Origin: Bacillus pumilus
GTDB taxonomy: Bacteria > Bacillota > Bacilli > Bacillales > Bacillaceae
Length of the DNA stretch: 64,000 nt
NCBI RefSeq assembly: GCF_900186955.1
Contig: NZ_LT906438.1
Location: 434,001 to 498,000 of the forward strand
Direction of reading: 5' to 3'
The notes under the pieces: model-generated
Databases searched by the model: none
What the model was told of the DNA's origin: nothing
Seen by the model: only the letters and a program-made list of their open reading frames with translations
Shown: positions 1 through 8,923 of the stretch, in pieces
Position numbering within the stretch: the stretch's first letter is position 1
Layout of the letters: each line of letters opens with the position of its first letter
Position numbers and translations under genes: made by a program

Positions 1-1022
1 TAAGAGGTGGTGCCGCAAGCTCCATTTATAACTTCAACGGCTATGGTGTCATCATTGAAGGCAATCACACAGACAGCAGTATCTCCTATGGCTTTGCCAC
101 CGAAACCATCATTGCCAACAATTTGATCCGTGCAGTAGGAGGAGGCGTCACAAAAGCTGGGATTACGAGCTTAGGAGTCTCTTTTGGTCAAACGGAAAAC
201 AATGTGATCATTATTGGCAATATGATTGAGGGATTTGAAAAAGGGATTGATGTGAGGGGCGATAGTGTTCACATTACAGGGAATAAGATCAGTCTATTTG
301 AAGATGCGGCTTTGTCCGTTTATATGGCGAACCGTATTCTAATAGAAGGAAATCATATTGAATCGGGGACGAATATAGGGCAAAGAAGCGCAGCGCTGCG
401 TATCTATCAGTCGGATAGCGTCGTCTTTTCAAACAATACGATTTACTCGGTGATTGATGGAGCGATGGTGAGAGGAACGAATATCCTGATCCAGCACAAT
501 CAATTTAAAGATTTCAGCAGAGGGATCTGGGTGCAGGAAGGAGAAGCTGGAGTTAACGGCAATCTCTTTATTCAAGAAGGACACCCAGAGCTAGGGTCTT
601 CGTATACGATCAGTGTCACTGGAAATGCAAAGGCTTTCATTTGGCAAAATCGCTTTAAGCACTACCAAAACTACGCCGTATACAGCAGCACGACTGGTCC
701 ATTAGAAATCAAAGACAATTCCTTTGAAGAATCATCTTTATATGTCGTGATGTATATTAAGAACGGTTCACCACAAATCGGAGATAACCGCTTTTATTTA
801 AATCGTTCGATCGGACAGCCGACGGCGATCTTTATCGATCAAGCCGCCTCAGCCCGTGTGCTGCGGAATAACATCATTAATTTATCTCCTCAAAAAGCGA
901 TTGCCGTCCGCACCATATCTTCCACTCATTCCGTGATCGCCCATAACATGCTGGAACGCAGCCAATTCATGACACATACTACAGATCGGCTCATTGGAAA
1001 TATTGAAATCGATACACCGTGA
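1..1022 (+). CDS. Right-handed parallel beta-helix protein (5' truncated)
   Basis: The reading frame is open from the first base of the window, so the start lies upstream. The visible ~340 residues are a series of short beta-strand rungs with recurring asparagine turns (IIGNMIEG, VHITGNKIS, ILIEGNHIE, VVFSNNTIY, ILIQHNQFK), the pattern of right-handed parallel beta-helix proteins of the NosD/pectate-lyase fold. Such proteins are usually secreted or surface polysaccharide-acting enzymes or binders; the substrate cannot be told from this part. No catalytic motif was recognised. A G+C-containing dyad with a T-run (1077-1086 pairing with 1122-1131) follows the gene and might help stop transcription. 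Confidence 0.75.
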   Translation, partial: RGGAASSIYNFNGYGVIIEGNHTDSSISYGFATETIIANNLIRAVGGGVTKAGITSLGVSFGQTENNVIIIGNMIEGFEKGIDVRGDSVHITGNKISLFEDAALSVYMANRILIEGNHIESGTNIGQRSAALRIYQSDSVVFSNNTIYSVIDGAMVRGTNILIQHNQFKDFSRGIWVQEGEAGVNGNLFIQEGHPELGSSYTISVTGNAKAFIWQNRFKHYQNYAVYSSTTGPLEIKDNSFEESSLYVVMYIKNGSPQIGDNRFYLNRSIGQPTAIFIDQAASARVLRNNIINLSPQKAIAVRTISSTHSVIAHNMLERSQFMTHTTDRLIGNIEIDTP

Positions 1023-1063
1023 TAAACGGGTGAAATCCCTAATTTTGGAGGTTCAGAAGGCGG

Positions 1064-1092
1064 TTGACAATCCTGTAAAAAGGGCATATAGT
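1064..1092 (+). promoter_or_regulatory. Sigma-A promoter of the yxe operon
   Basis: TTGACA at 1064-1069 and TATAGT at 1087-1092 are separated by 17 bp. A long-range inverted repeat (AAAAAGGGCA at 1077-1086, TGCCCTTTTT at 1122-1131) overlaps the -10 region and could be an operator or the terminator of the upstream gene. Confidence 0.75.
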
Positions 1093-1222
1093 AATAATTA
1101 TTTTTCATTTTTCGCAACATTTGCCCTTTTTTTATTGATAAAACCGATTAATTCAATCAGAAAAATGTATCTTACGAGGACTTCAGTTTGATACAGCAGG
1201 ATATAGAAAGGATGAAGAACAA

Positions 1223-2548
1223 GTGTCACAGCCGAAAAGGAAGCTCAAGCTAGGCGTATTCATCGCAGGAACTGGACATCATGTTGCCTCTTGGAGACAT
1301 CCGAATGCCGTATCAGATGCAGCCATGAACCTGGATTATTTTAAACAATTAGCGAAAAAAGCAGAGGAAGGAAAGCTAGATTTACTCTTTTTAGCCGACA
1401 GCTTATCCATTAATCAAACCTCTCATCCGAATGTACTGACGAGATTTGAACCGCTTACCCTGCTTTCGTCCATTGCTGAGTCTACTTCATCAATTGGTTT
1501 AGCAGCAACAGCATCCACTACATACAGTGAACCTTTCCATATTGCAAGACAGTTTGCCTCCCTTGATCATTTATCAGGCGGAAGAGCGGCATGGAATGTG
1601 GTCACATCTTCTATTGAAGAAACAGCGAAAAACTTTAGCGGCGAAGAGCATTTAGCACACCATAAACGATACGAGCGAGCAGATGAGTTCGTTGAAGTCG
1701 TCAAAGGTCTTTGGGATTCTTGGGAGGAAGACGCCCTTGTCAGAAACAAGGAAACGGGAGAATTCTTTGAATCTAGTAAGCTTCATGAGCTTCAGCATAA
1801 AGGGGAGTTCTTCTCAGTAAGGGGTCCTCTCAACGTATCACGCACGCCTCAAGGGCAGCCAGTGATCATTCAAGCAGGATCATCCGAAGATGGTCAAAAG
1901 CTTGCAGCGAAAACAGCTGAACTCATTTTCACTGCACAAAACGATCTCGAAAAAGCGAAGGAATTTTATCAAAGCTTAAAGGAGAAAGTAGAGGCTGCTG
2001 GTCGTGCTAGAGAGGACGTCAGTATCATGCCGGGGATCTTCCCGATTATTGCTGATACAGAGGAAGAAGCCAAAGCGAAATATGAAGAATTACAGGAGCT
2101 GATTGTTCCTGAGATTGGGCTGAGCATTTTGCAAAACTACTTAGGTGGTATTGATCTTTCCCAGTATCCATTAGACGGTCCGCTTCCAGAAATTGATCCA
2201 AGCACGTCAAATGCGGTAAAAAGCCGTTTTGATCTCGTGATGAATATGGCGAGAAAGGATCACCTGACCATTCGCCAGCTCTATCAATCGGTCGCCGGCT
2301 CTCGTGGTCATAATATTTTCATTGGTACACCGCAGCAGCTCGCAGATGTGATGGAAACATGGATCAATGAAGAAGCAGCGGACGGCTTTAACGTCATGCC
2401 GCCGCTATTGCCAGAAGGGCTGGATATGTTCGTAGACCGCGTCGTCCCAATCCTTCAGGAAAGAGGCTTATTCAAAACAGAATACACAGGACAAACCTTA
2501 CGAGAAAATCTAGGATTAACACAGCCAAAAAATCGTTACACGACATAA
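1223..2548 (+). CDS. yxeK: FMN-dependent monooxygenase YxeK (N-acetyl-S-(2-succino)cysteine)
   Basis: A 441-residue flavin-dependent oxidoreductase of the luciferase-like NtaA/SnaA/DszA family. It starts at GTG 1223 behind GAAAGGATG. The N-terminal KLGVFIAGTGHH strand and the RQFASLDHLSGGRAAWNVVTS segment are typical of this family. In B. subtilis, YxeK oxidises N-acetylated S-(2-succino)cysteine, the cysteine-fumarate adduct, so that the sulfur can be recovered; the assignment here rests on length and on the following gene order, which matches yxeLMNOPQ exactly. It needs reduced FMN from a separate reductase, which was not seen nearby. Cytosolic. First gene of a seven-gene operon. Confidence 0.88.
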   Translation: MSQPKRKLKLGVFIAGTGHHVASWRHPNAVSDAAMNLDYFKQLAKKAEEGKLDLLFLADSLSINQTSHPNVLTRFEPLTLLSSIAESTSSIGLAATASTTYSEPFHIARQFASLDHLSGGRAAWNVVTSSIEETAKNFSGEEHLAHHKRYERADEFVEVVKGLWDSWEEDALVRNKETGEFFESSKLHELQHKGEFFSVRGPLNVSRTPQGQPVIIQAGSSEDGQKLAAKTAELIFTAQNDLEKAKEFYQSLKEKVEAAGRAREDVSIMPGIFPIIADTEEEAKAKYEELQELIVPEIGLSILQNYLGGIDLSQYPLDGPLPEIDPSTSNAVKSRFDLVMNMARKDHLTIRQLYQSVAGSRGHNIFIGTPQQLADVMETWINEEAADGFNVMPPLLPEGLDMFVDRVVPILQERGLFKTEYTGQTLRENLGLTQPKNRYTT

Positions 2549-2565
2549 GGGTGAGGTGACTAACG

Positions 2566-3069
2566 TTGGGATACACGTTTCGTCTGGCAACAGAGGCAGA
2601 TATAGAGGCGCTGCTTGAACTGACAACAAGAGCCTATGAGCCAATTCGTGAGCTCGGCATCCAGTTCCAAGCAGCACATGCTGATTTCGCTCTCGTTCAA
2701 AAAAATGTACAAAAGAATCTTTGCTATGTGATGGAAGAAAACGGAGAGCTTCTATCTACCTTGTCGCTCCGTATGCCTTGGGGAGAACAGCCAGGCCCGT
2801 TCGGCGTCCCTCATATTTGGTGGTTTGCCTCAGAACCATCCGCCAAAAAAGGGACAGGCTCTGTCTTGCTGGAATGGGTGGAAACCGAAGTGTTAAGAGA
2901 TACCTTGAAGGTGCCATACGTATCTCTTGGTACAGCTGATAAGCATCCGTGGCTCATAGACATGTATGAGCGCAAAGGCTACGTCAGAGCAGGAGAAAAG
3001 GATTTAGGCAAGGGGCACATCACGGTTTATTTTAAAAAACAACTAAGATCAGATATCACACAACCATAA
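2566..3069 (+). CDS. yxeL: GNAT N-acetyltransferase YxeL
   Basis: A 167-residue protein with the GNAT fold: an N-terminal FRLATEADIEALLELT strand-helix, a central beta-sheet around residues 50-90 and a C-terminal YERKGYVRAGEKDLG segment. The likely start is TTG 2566, preceded by GGGTGAGGTG. In the B. subtilis pathway YxeL acetylates S-(2-succino)cysteine before oxidation by YxeK. The acetyl-CoA loop (KKGTGSVLLEW) departs from the usual Q/RxxGxG/A pattern at its first position but keeps the GxG. It sits 17 bp after yxeK in the same operon. Confidence 0.82.
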   Translation: MGYTFRLATEADIEALLELTTRAYEPIRELGIQFQAAHADFALVQKNVQKNLCYVMEENGELLSTLSLRMPWGEQPGPFGVPHIWWFASEPSAKKGTGSVLLEWVETEVLRDTLKVPYVSLGTADKHPWLIDMYERKGYVRAGEKDLGKGHITVYFKKQLRSDITQP

Positions 3070-3091
3070 AAGGAAAGAAGGGTATACGAAC

Positions 3092-3886
3092 ATGAAAAAC
3101 AAAAAGTGGCTAGTCGTTCTATTTGCAGCAATGCTGGCAGTTTTAGCAGCTTGCGGCGGGGGCAATCAGGGTGAAGGCAAAGATGAAAAAGTATTAAAGG
3201 TAGGTGCCACAGGACAAAGCTATCCGTTTGCCTATAAAGACAATGGCAAGCTTGTTGGCTTCGATGTCGAAGTAACTGAAGCCATCGCAAAAAAACTAGG
3301 CTACAAACTAGACTGGCAGCTGAGTGAATTCAGCGGACTCATGGGACAGCTGACATCTGGTAAGCTGGATACAGTGTCAAACCAAGTCGCAGTCACAGAT
3401 GAGCGTAAACAAACGTTTAATTTCACTGATACGTACGCTTATGCAGGAACACAAATCATCGTGAAAAAGGACAACAACGACATCAAAGGTCTTGATGATT
3501 TAAAAGGAAAAACAGTGGCGGCGGTTCTTGGCTCTAACCACGCCAAAAACTTAGAAAGCAAAGATCCGGACAAAAAAATCAATATTAAAACATATGAAAC
3601 GCAAGACGGTGTCTTAAATGAAGTGGCAAATGGCCGCGTAGATGCTTATGTCAACGGACGCAGTGTATTACTTGCTCAAATTGAAAAAACAGGTCTGCCA
3701 CTCAAAATCGTTGGCAACCCAATTGTGTATGAAGAAGTAGGCTACCCATTTGCCAAAGATAAAAAGCATGACAAGCTAAGAGAAGAATTTAACAAAGCGA
3801 TCAAAGAATTAAGAGAAGACGGGACACTTAAGAAATTGTCTGAGAAGTATTTCAAAGACGATGTCACAGTGCCAATTAAAAAATAA
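3092..3886 (+). CDS. yxeM: Amino-acid ABC transporter substrate-binding lipoprotein YxeM
   Basis: A 264-residue extracytoplasmic binding protein. The signal peptide ends in a lipobox LAAC with the lipidated cysteine at residue 21, followed by a GGG linker. The rest is a periplasmic-binding fold of the amino-acid family (VGATGQSYPFAYKDNGKLVGFDVEV near residue 40, then LDTVSNQVAVTDERK). With YxeN and YxeO it forms a polar amino-acid importer; the operon suggests S-(2-succino)cysteine or a related sulfur compound as ligand. Anchored to the outer face of the membrane. Confidence 0.88.
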   Translation: MKNKKWLVVLFAAMLAVLAACGGGNQGEGKDEKVLKVGATGQSYPFAYKDNGKLVGFDVEVTEAIAKKLGYKLDWQLSEFSGLMGQLTSGKLDTVSNQVAVTDERKQTFNFTDTYAYAGTQIIVKKDNNDIKGLDDLKGKTVAAVLGSNHAKNLESKDPDKKINIKTYETQDGVLNEVANGRVDAYVNGRSVLLAQIEKTGLPLKIVGNPIVYEEVGYPFAKDKKHDKLREEFNKAIKELREDGTLKKLSEKYFKDDVTVPIKK

Positions 3887-3910
3887 CGACAGCGGCGGTG
3901 AAGAGCAGAC

Positions 3911-4585
3911 ATGAACAAAATTGATTGGCAGTATATGGTGACCGTTTTTCCGACATTGATCCAATACTTGCCGATAACGATCTTCATGGCGATTGTCTCC
4001 ATGGTATTTGCCATTATCATTGGTGTGGTATTCGCGCTCATTACGAAAAACCGGATACCTGTTTTATACCAATTTGCCAAGCTGTATATTTCTTTTTTCA
4101 GAGCGGTTCCAACCTTGGTTCAGCTCTTTCTCATTTATTTTGGTCTTCCGCAGCTATTCCCTGCGATGACTTCAATGGATGCCCTAACAGCGGTCATTAT
4201 CGGATTAAGTATTAAAAACTCAGCATACTTAGCAGAAATTTTCAGAGCGGCCCTCAATTCTGTAGATGAAGGGCAGCTAGAGGCATGTCTATCTGTCGGC
4301 ATGACAAGATGGCAATCTTACGTCAGAATTATTTTCCCGCAGGCAATAAGAAATGCGATTCCAGCGACGGGGAATACGTTTATCGGTCTTTTAAAAGAAA
4401 CATCTCTTGCCTTTACGATTGGTGTGGCAGAAATGTTTGCACAAGGGAAGATGATTGCATCGGCGAACTATAAATACTTTGAAACCTATTTAGCCGTAGG
4501 GATTGTGTATTGGGTGATGACCATCATTTATAGCTTTCTTCAAGACCTATTTGAACGAAAAATCAGCAAACCTTACCGGAATTAA
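3911..4585 (+). CDS. yxeN: Amino-acid ABC transporter permease YxeN
   Basis: A 224-residue inner-membrane permease of the HisMQ type with about five membrane helices. The cytoplasmic coupling (EAA) motif is visible as EACLSVGMTRWQSYVRI, followed by FPQAIRNAIP. It starts at ATG 3911, 24 bp after yxeM. It forms the membrane channel with YxeM and YxeO. Confidence 0.88.
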   Translation: MNKIDWQYMVTVFPTLIQYLPITIFMAIVSMVFAIIIGVVFALITKNRIPVLYQFAKLYISFFRAVPTLVQLFLIYFGLPQLFPAMTSMDALTAVIIGLSIKNSAYLAEIFRAALNSVDEGQLEACLSVGMTRWQSYVRIIFPQAIRNAIPATGNTFIGLLKETSLAFTIGVAEMFAQGKMIASANYKYFETYLAVGIVYWVMTIIYSFLQDLFERKISKPYRN

Positions 4586-4597
4586 GGAGGTGTGGAC

Positions 4598-5344
4598 ATG
4601 ATCAAGCTCAGCAATTTGAAGAAATCATTCGGCGAACTTGTCGTCTTAGACGGAATCAATCTCGACGTGCAAAAAGGGCAGGTTGTGGCCATTATCGGAC
4701 CTTCTGGCTCCGGTAAATCCACCTTGCTGCGCTGCTTAAATTTATTAGAAATACCAGATGAAGGCACGATTGAAATTGGCGATGCGAAGCTCGATGCGTC
4801 TAAATATACACGAAAAGAAGCCCATCACCTGCGTCAACAAACGGCCATGGTGTTTCAAAACTATAATCTATTTAAAAACAAGACAGCACTGCAAAACATC
4901 ACAGAATCACTGCTTGTGACGAAAAAAATGACGAAGCAGCAGGCAAATGAGATTGGAATGAAGCTGCTGAAGCAGGTAGGGTTAGAGCAAAAGGCTGACA
5001 GCTATCCAGTCACGTTATCTGGCGGACAGCAGCAGCGAATTGGGATTGCCCGCGCATTAGCGGTTGATCCACATGCGATTCTACTCGATGAACCAACGTC
5101 AGCACTTGATCCAGAGCTTGTCTCAGGTGTGCTTCAAGTCATTAAATCCATTGCGATTCAAGAAACAACGATGATCATCGTCACACATGAAATGGCGTTT
5201 GCAAGAGAAGTGGCAGACCATGTGATTTTCATGGCGGATGGTCATATTATTGAACAGGGCACACCAACTGAGCTATTTGATGAAACGAAGAATGAACGGA
5301 CAAAACGATTTATCCAAAAAGAAGCAGCGGCTGAAGAAGCATAA
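4598..5344 (+). CDS. yxeO: Amino-acid ABC transporter ATP-binding protein YxeO
   Basis: A 248-residue ABC ATPase with Walker A GPSGSGKST (residues 34-42), Q-loop FQNYNLF, signature LSGGQQQR near residue 140, Walker B LLDEP near 162 and the switch histidine in VTHE. A GTG six bases upstream also opens the frame, but AAGGAGG at 4584-4590 lies only one base from it and seven from ATG 4598, so ATG 4598 is taken as the start. It energises the YxeM-YxeN importer. Confidence 0.88.
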   Translation: MIKLSNLKKSFGELVVLDGINLDVQKGQVVAIIGPSGSGKSTLLRCLNLLEIPDEGTIEIGDAKLDASKYTRKEAHHLRQQTAMVFQNYNLFKNKTALQNITESLLVTKKMTKQQANEIGMKLLKQVGLEQKADSYPVTLSGGQQQRIGIARALAVDPHAILLDEPTSALDPELVSGVLQVIKSIAIQETTMIIVTHEMAFAREVADHVIFMADGHIIEQGTPTELFDETKNERTKRFIQKEAAAEEA

Positions 5345-5377
5345 GCTGCTTTTTACTCTTTAGAGGGGTGAGTATCA

Positions 5378-6535
5378 GTGAAATCAATAGGAAATGAAGC
5401 ATTAAACAAACGTTTAATTAACATTCGCCGAGCGCTTCATGAGCATCCAGAGCTGGCATTTGAAGAACATGAAACGACTAAAAAACTGCGCGGCTGGTTA
5501 GAAGAGGAAGGGATCACCGTACTCGATTTTCCAGCTCTTCAAACAGGTGTTGTCTGTGAAATCAAAGGAGAACAAGAGGGACCAACAATTGCCCTGAGAG
5601 CTGATATTGATGCACTTCCGATTGAAGAAGCATCTGGCGAACCATTTTCTTCAAAGGTACCGGGCAAAATGCATGCATGCGGACATGATTTCCATACAGC
5701 TTCTATCTTTGGAGCGGCTCTTTTATTAAAAGAACGGAAACACGAGATCAAAGGAGCGGTCCGCATTTTGTTCCAGCCGGCTGAGGAAGTCGCGCAAGGA
5801 GCGAAACATGTCATAGAGGCAGGCGTTTTAGATGGAGTGGATGCGATTTTTGGTATGCACAACAAACCTGACCTGCCAGTTGGCACTATAGGCATTAGAG
5901 AAAAAGCGTTGATGGCAAGTGTAGACCGGTTTGAAATCAATATTAAAGGAACGGGTGGTCATGCAGGTATTCCGAATCATACGGTGGACCCGATTGCCAT
6001 CAGCGGGCAGATCACAAGTGCTCTTCAGCAAATCGTTAGCCGCCACATCAGCTCATTGCATCATGCAGTCGTCAGTATCACACGCATTCAAGGCGGTACA
6101 TCATGGAATGTGATTCCTGATCGTGTTGAGATGGAAGGAACCGTTCGGACGTTTGAGCCTGAAGTGAGAGCGATGATTCCAGAGCTTATGAAACAAATCG
6201 TGAGTGGGATTGCCGAAGGATTTGGGGCGAAAGGCGAAGTGAGATGGCATCCGTATTTGCCATCTGTGTTAAATGACGATCGTTTGACAAAGGTGGTCGA
6301 AGAAGCGGCAGGTGCGCTGGATCTCACAGTCGTTCAGGCAGAGCAGTCACCGGGCGGAGAAGATTTTGCCCTTTATCAAGAACACATTCCAGGCTTTTTC
6401 GTATGGATGGGGACAAGCGGTACGGAGGAATGGCATCACCCTGCCTTTACATTAAATGAAGGCGCACTCCCTGTTGCCGCTGCCTTCTTTGCCGAGCTTG
6501 CTGTTCGGGCATTGGAGTCACGATCATGGAACTAA
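5378..6535 (+). CDS. yxeP: M20D amidohydrolase YxeP (N-deacetylase)
   Basis: A 385-residue metal-dependent amidohydrolase of the M20D/IAA-amino-acid hydrolase family. The metal site is recognisable as MHACGHD at residues 98-104 (Cys101, His103), followed by FQPAEEV with the catalytic Glu pair and the late GGEDFA motif. In the S-(2-succino)cysteine route this enzyme removes the acetyl group after the monooxygenase step. Start GTG 5378, behind AGGGGTGA. The last 10 bases overlap yxeQ, which indicates translational coupling. Confidence 0.85.
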   Translation: MKSIGNEALNKRLINIRRALHEHPELAFEEHETTKKLRGWLEEEGITVLDFPALQTGVVCEIKGEQEGPTIALRADIDALPIEEASGEPFSSKVPGKMHACGHDFHTASIFGAALLLKERKHEIKGAVRILFQPAEEVAQGAKHVIEAGVLDGVDAIFGMHNKPDLPVGTIGIREKALMASVDRFEINIKGTGGHAGIPNHTVDPIAISGQITSALQQIVSRHISSLHHAVVSITRIQGGTSWNVIPDRVEMEGTVRTFEPEVRAMIPELMKQIVSGIAEGFGAKGEVRWHPYLPSVLNDDRLTKVVEEAAGALDLTVVQAEQSPGGEDFALYQEHIPGFFVWMGTSGTEEWHHPAFTLNEGALPVAAAFFAELAVRALESRSWN

Positions 6536-7860
6536 CAAAACAACTGGCAGAGGCTGTACTGTCTGCTCATCCACTTCAAGATCAGCGGGCGGTAGAAATG
6601 GCTCGAAATGGTCTGTTAGACGCTGCGGCAGCAGCGCTTGCTGCGAAAGAGGATGAAGGAATTCAAAAGCTCATGGCACTGGTGGAACAAGAAGGCGGAG
6701 CCGCTCAAATTCCTGTCATTGGACAAGGGAAGAAGGTCAGCCGTCAATCAGCAGCGATGCTGAACGGCTACCTGATCCATGCCCTTGATTATGATGATGT
6801 GCATTCAGACGTGAGAGGACACCCAAGTGCGGTTATCATTCCAGCATTGCTATCACAGCTATCAGACGGCAAAGGGTTTGGCGATCGATTTTTAGCTGCC
6901 TACATCACAGGTGTTGAAGTGATGGCAAGGCTTGGCGAATCCATCGGCAAGGCGCATTATGAAAGGGGCTGGCATAATACTGGAACCCTCGGAGCCATTG
7001 CAGCAGTATGTGCCATTGGGTATTTAAAACAAGTCTCGCAGGAAGAGCTGGCGAAGGCAATCGGCTTTGCCGGAGCGCAATCAGCCGGAATGAGAAAGCA
7101 GTTTGGCTCTGATATGAAACCATTACAAGCCGGCTTAGCGGCTAAAACAGCTGTCTGGTCTATGGACTTAGCTTGTTCAGGTTTTGGCGGGAATAAATCG
7201 GTTCTTGATGGTACGCTTGGTTTCTTTTCTCTCTATGGAGATCAGGAGCGCGCGGAAAGTCGTTTACTAGAGGGATATGGTACAACGTGGCGAATTGTCT
7301 CGCCGGGGCTGTGGTTCAAAGTATACCCGTTCTGTTCAGCTGCGCATCATGCAGCCGATGCGATCCTAGCATTAATGAATGAGCGTACTTTCTTACCGGA
7401 GCAGGTGAAACAAGTAGATGTCCTATTCCCGCCTGGCGGAGATGCAGCACTTATTGAGCGGACACCTTCAACTGGAGAAGAAGGACGATTCAGTGTCGAA
7501 TACGTGATCGCACTTGCCGTGTTTGGACAGACGCTAACGCTGGATCACTTTACGAAAAAAATCATTCCATCACACATGCGCACATGGATGAAGCGGGTGA
7601 GCAGAGGATATGATCAAACGATAGAACCCCATCCAGACGCTGTCCCAAAAGGACGCTTTACGATTGTGAAGCTTACCTTATCTGACGGCACCATCATCAG
7701 CAAACGAGTCGATATTCCGCGGGGAGCACCAGGCCACGCATTATCGAAAGAAGACATTATGCAAAAATTAAACAGTGTCACTGACGATTCGCATGCACAG
7801 AAGATTTTACAAGTTATTGAAGACGGAAACGATTCTTCTTATTTGCAGCAGTTGGCATGA
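6526..7860 (+). CDS. yxeQ: MmgE/PrpD family protein YxeQ
   Basis: A 444-residue MmgE/PrpD-family protein. Members include 2-methylcitrate dehydratase and cis-aconitate decarboxylase. The conserved segment LNGYLIHALDYDDVHSDVRG near residue 80 carries the family D-DD-H residues, and HPSAVIIPALL follows. Its step in succinocysteine breakdown is not established as far as I know; a role in handling the oxaloacetate or other C4 product is only a guess. It starts at ATG 6526 inside the end of yxeP and is the last gene of the operon, followed by a strong terminator. Confidence 0.85.
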   Translation: MELTKQLAEAVLSAHPLQDQRAVEMARNGLLDAAAAALAAKEDEGIQKLMALVEQEGGAAQIPVIGQGKKVSRQSAAMLNGYLIHALDYDDVHSDVRGHPSAVIIPALLSQLSDGKGFGDRFLAAYITGVEVMARLGESIGKAHYERGWHNTGTLGAIAAVCAIGYLKQVSQEELAKAIGFAGAQSAGMRKQFGSDMKPLQAGLAAKTAVWSMDLACSGFGGNKSVLDGTLGFFSLYGDQERAESRLLEGYGTTWRIVSPGLWFKVYPFCSAAHHAADAILALMNERTFLPEQVKQVDVLFPPGGDAALIERTPSTGEEGRFSVEYVIALAVFGQTLTLDHFTKKIIPSHMRTWMKRVSRGYDQTIEPHPDAVPKGRFTIVKLTLSDGTIISKRVDIPRGAPGHALSKEDIMQKLNSVTDDSHAQKILQVIEDGNDSSYLQQLA

Positions 7861-7872
7861 TTTAAAAAGAAG

Positions 7873-7909
7873 AAAAAGGGCTAAAATAAACATCATTTTA
7901 GCCCTTTTT
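7873..7909. terminator. Bidirectional terminator after yxeQ
   Basis: A perfect 15-bp stem (AAAAAGGGCTAAAAT with its complement) around a 7-base loop, with A- and T-runs on both sides, so it can serve yxeQ and the convergent gene at 7924. Close copies lie at 41571-41609 and 47422-47458. Confidence 0.85.
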
Positions 7910-7923
7910 GTATATATCATTTC

Positions 7924-8769
7924 TTAATCCATTTTGGTAAACGTCAAGCCAATATGAGCAAGTGCCTGCGGTAAGTCTTTCCGAATGGTGATGTCTTTAA
8001 ATGAAATATTCGATTGAATCGCACTTAAAGCAAGGTCTTGCTTAATCCCTGTTAAAACAGCCGAAATTCCTAAAAGTCTCAGCGTTTGTGCATAGCTGAC
8101 CAGATATTGAATGCTCTGTTCATTCAGGCGTTTTGTTCCCGATACATCAATGACCAAATGAGAGAGCGACAGCCTGTAGCTTTCCTGTAAAATGGTTTCT
8201 AATATATGCTGAGCACGTGTCTCCTCGATATCACCAAGTAGAGGAAGCACAGCGACACCGTCAACAACTGGGACGATCGGTACAGATAATTGCTGAATCT
8301 GCCGGTTGGCACGGTCTAGTTCGAGGACGTAGCTTAATAGAGAAGCCATCGTTTCAAACATATGCACATGCTCTTCTGTGAATTGCTGCGGTCTTAGATC
8401 AAGCCCGCAAATCGTTCCGTAGTTCGTACCATCTGTAAAATCAATCGGCACGCCGATGAATGATCCGCCTTGAAGACGTTTCGTAACTTCTAAGTATTTA
8501 GAACGATCATCCAATGATATATCAGGGATCACAAGCGTATCCTGATGATCAACCGCCAGCTTGCAAAATGTCTTCTCGTAAGGAATTTCTTCTCCTTCTT
8601 CAAGAAGCTGCTCGTCATGATTTAGCACCTTGACAATCTGATTGGTGGTTTGATCGTTTTTAGCAATAAACAGTGTATTCACATCAGTGAATTGACTCAT
8701 CATATTTAGAATACTCGTAGAAGCATCATGAAAATTGCGAAACTGTTTTAATAGTTGTTGACGAGGCAT
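7924..8769 (-). CDS. GAF-STAS protein, stressosome-like
   Basis: A 281-residue protein with an N-terminal GAF domain (about residues 15-160: EKTFCKLAVDHQDTLVIPDIS, FIGVPIDF, GTICGLDL) and a C-terminal STAS domain (about 165-280). The STAS part resembles that of B. subtilis YtvA, a stressosome paralogue of RsbR: LSVPIVPV linker, LVIDVSG, then LNEQS, where RsbRA has the phosphorylated Thr and YtvA also has NEQ. A second site has Ser in ALSAI. So the likely role is a sensor subunit feeding the sigma-B cascade with GAF replacing the LOV or globin sensor. The chosen start is ATG 8769 with AAGGAG upstream; an earlier ATG at 8832 lacks a ribosome site. Single-gene unit. Confidence 0.75.
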   Translation of the reverse strand: MPRQQLLKQFRNFHDASTSILNMMSQFTDVNTLFIAKNDQTTNQIVKVLNHDEQLLEEGEEIPYEKTFCKLAVDHQDTLVIPDISLDDRSKYLEVTKRLQGGSFIGVPIDFTDGTNYGTICGLDLRPQQFTEEHVHMFETMASLLSYVLELDRANRQIQQLSVPIVPVVDGVAVLPLLGDIEETRAQHILETILQESYRLSLSHLVIDVSGTKRLNEQSIQYLVSYAQTLRLLGISAVLTGIKQDLALSAIQSNISFKDITIRKDLPQALAHIGLTFTKMD

Positions 8770-8884
8770 TGTTTTAGGACTCCTTGTAGCTCCGATCATA
8801 GGCCGGAACAATAGTTGATTTGTCTCTATCATACAAAATCAAACGAGAAATAGATATACTTTAATATGTGAATCGGGTGAGAAC

Positions 8885-8918
8885 AAAAAAGACTGCCGAT
8901 CCTGAGATCTGGCAGCCT
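8885..8918 (-). terminator. Terminator of yclM
   Basis: On the minus strand a GCTGCCAGATC stem pairs with GATCGGCAGTC and is followed by a run of T, just after the yclM stop. Confidence 0.8.
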
Positions 8919-8923
8919 GCTGA

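Noticed and set aside
994..1191. 65-codon frame between the beta-helix gene and yxeK
   Set aside because: It overlaps the yxe promoter and has no ribosome site.
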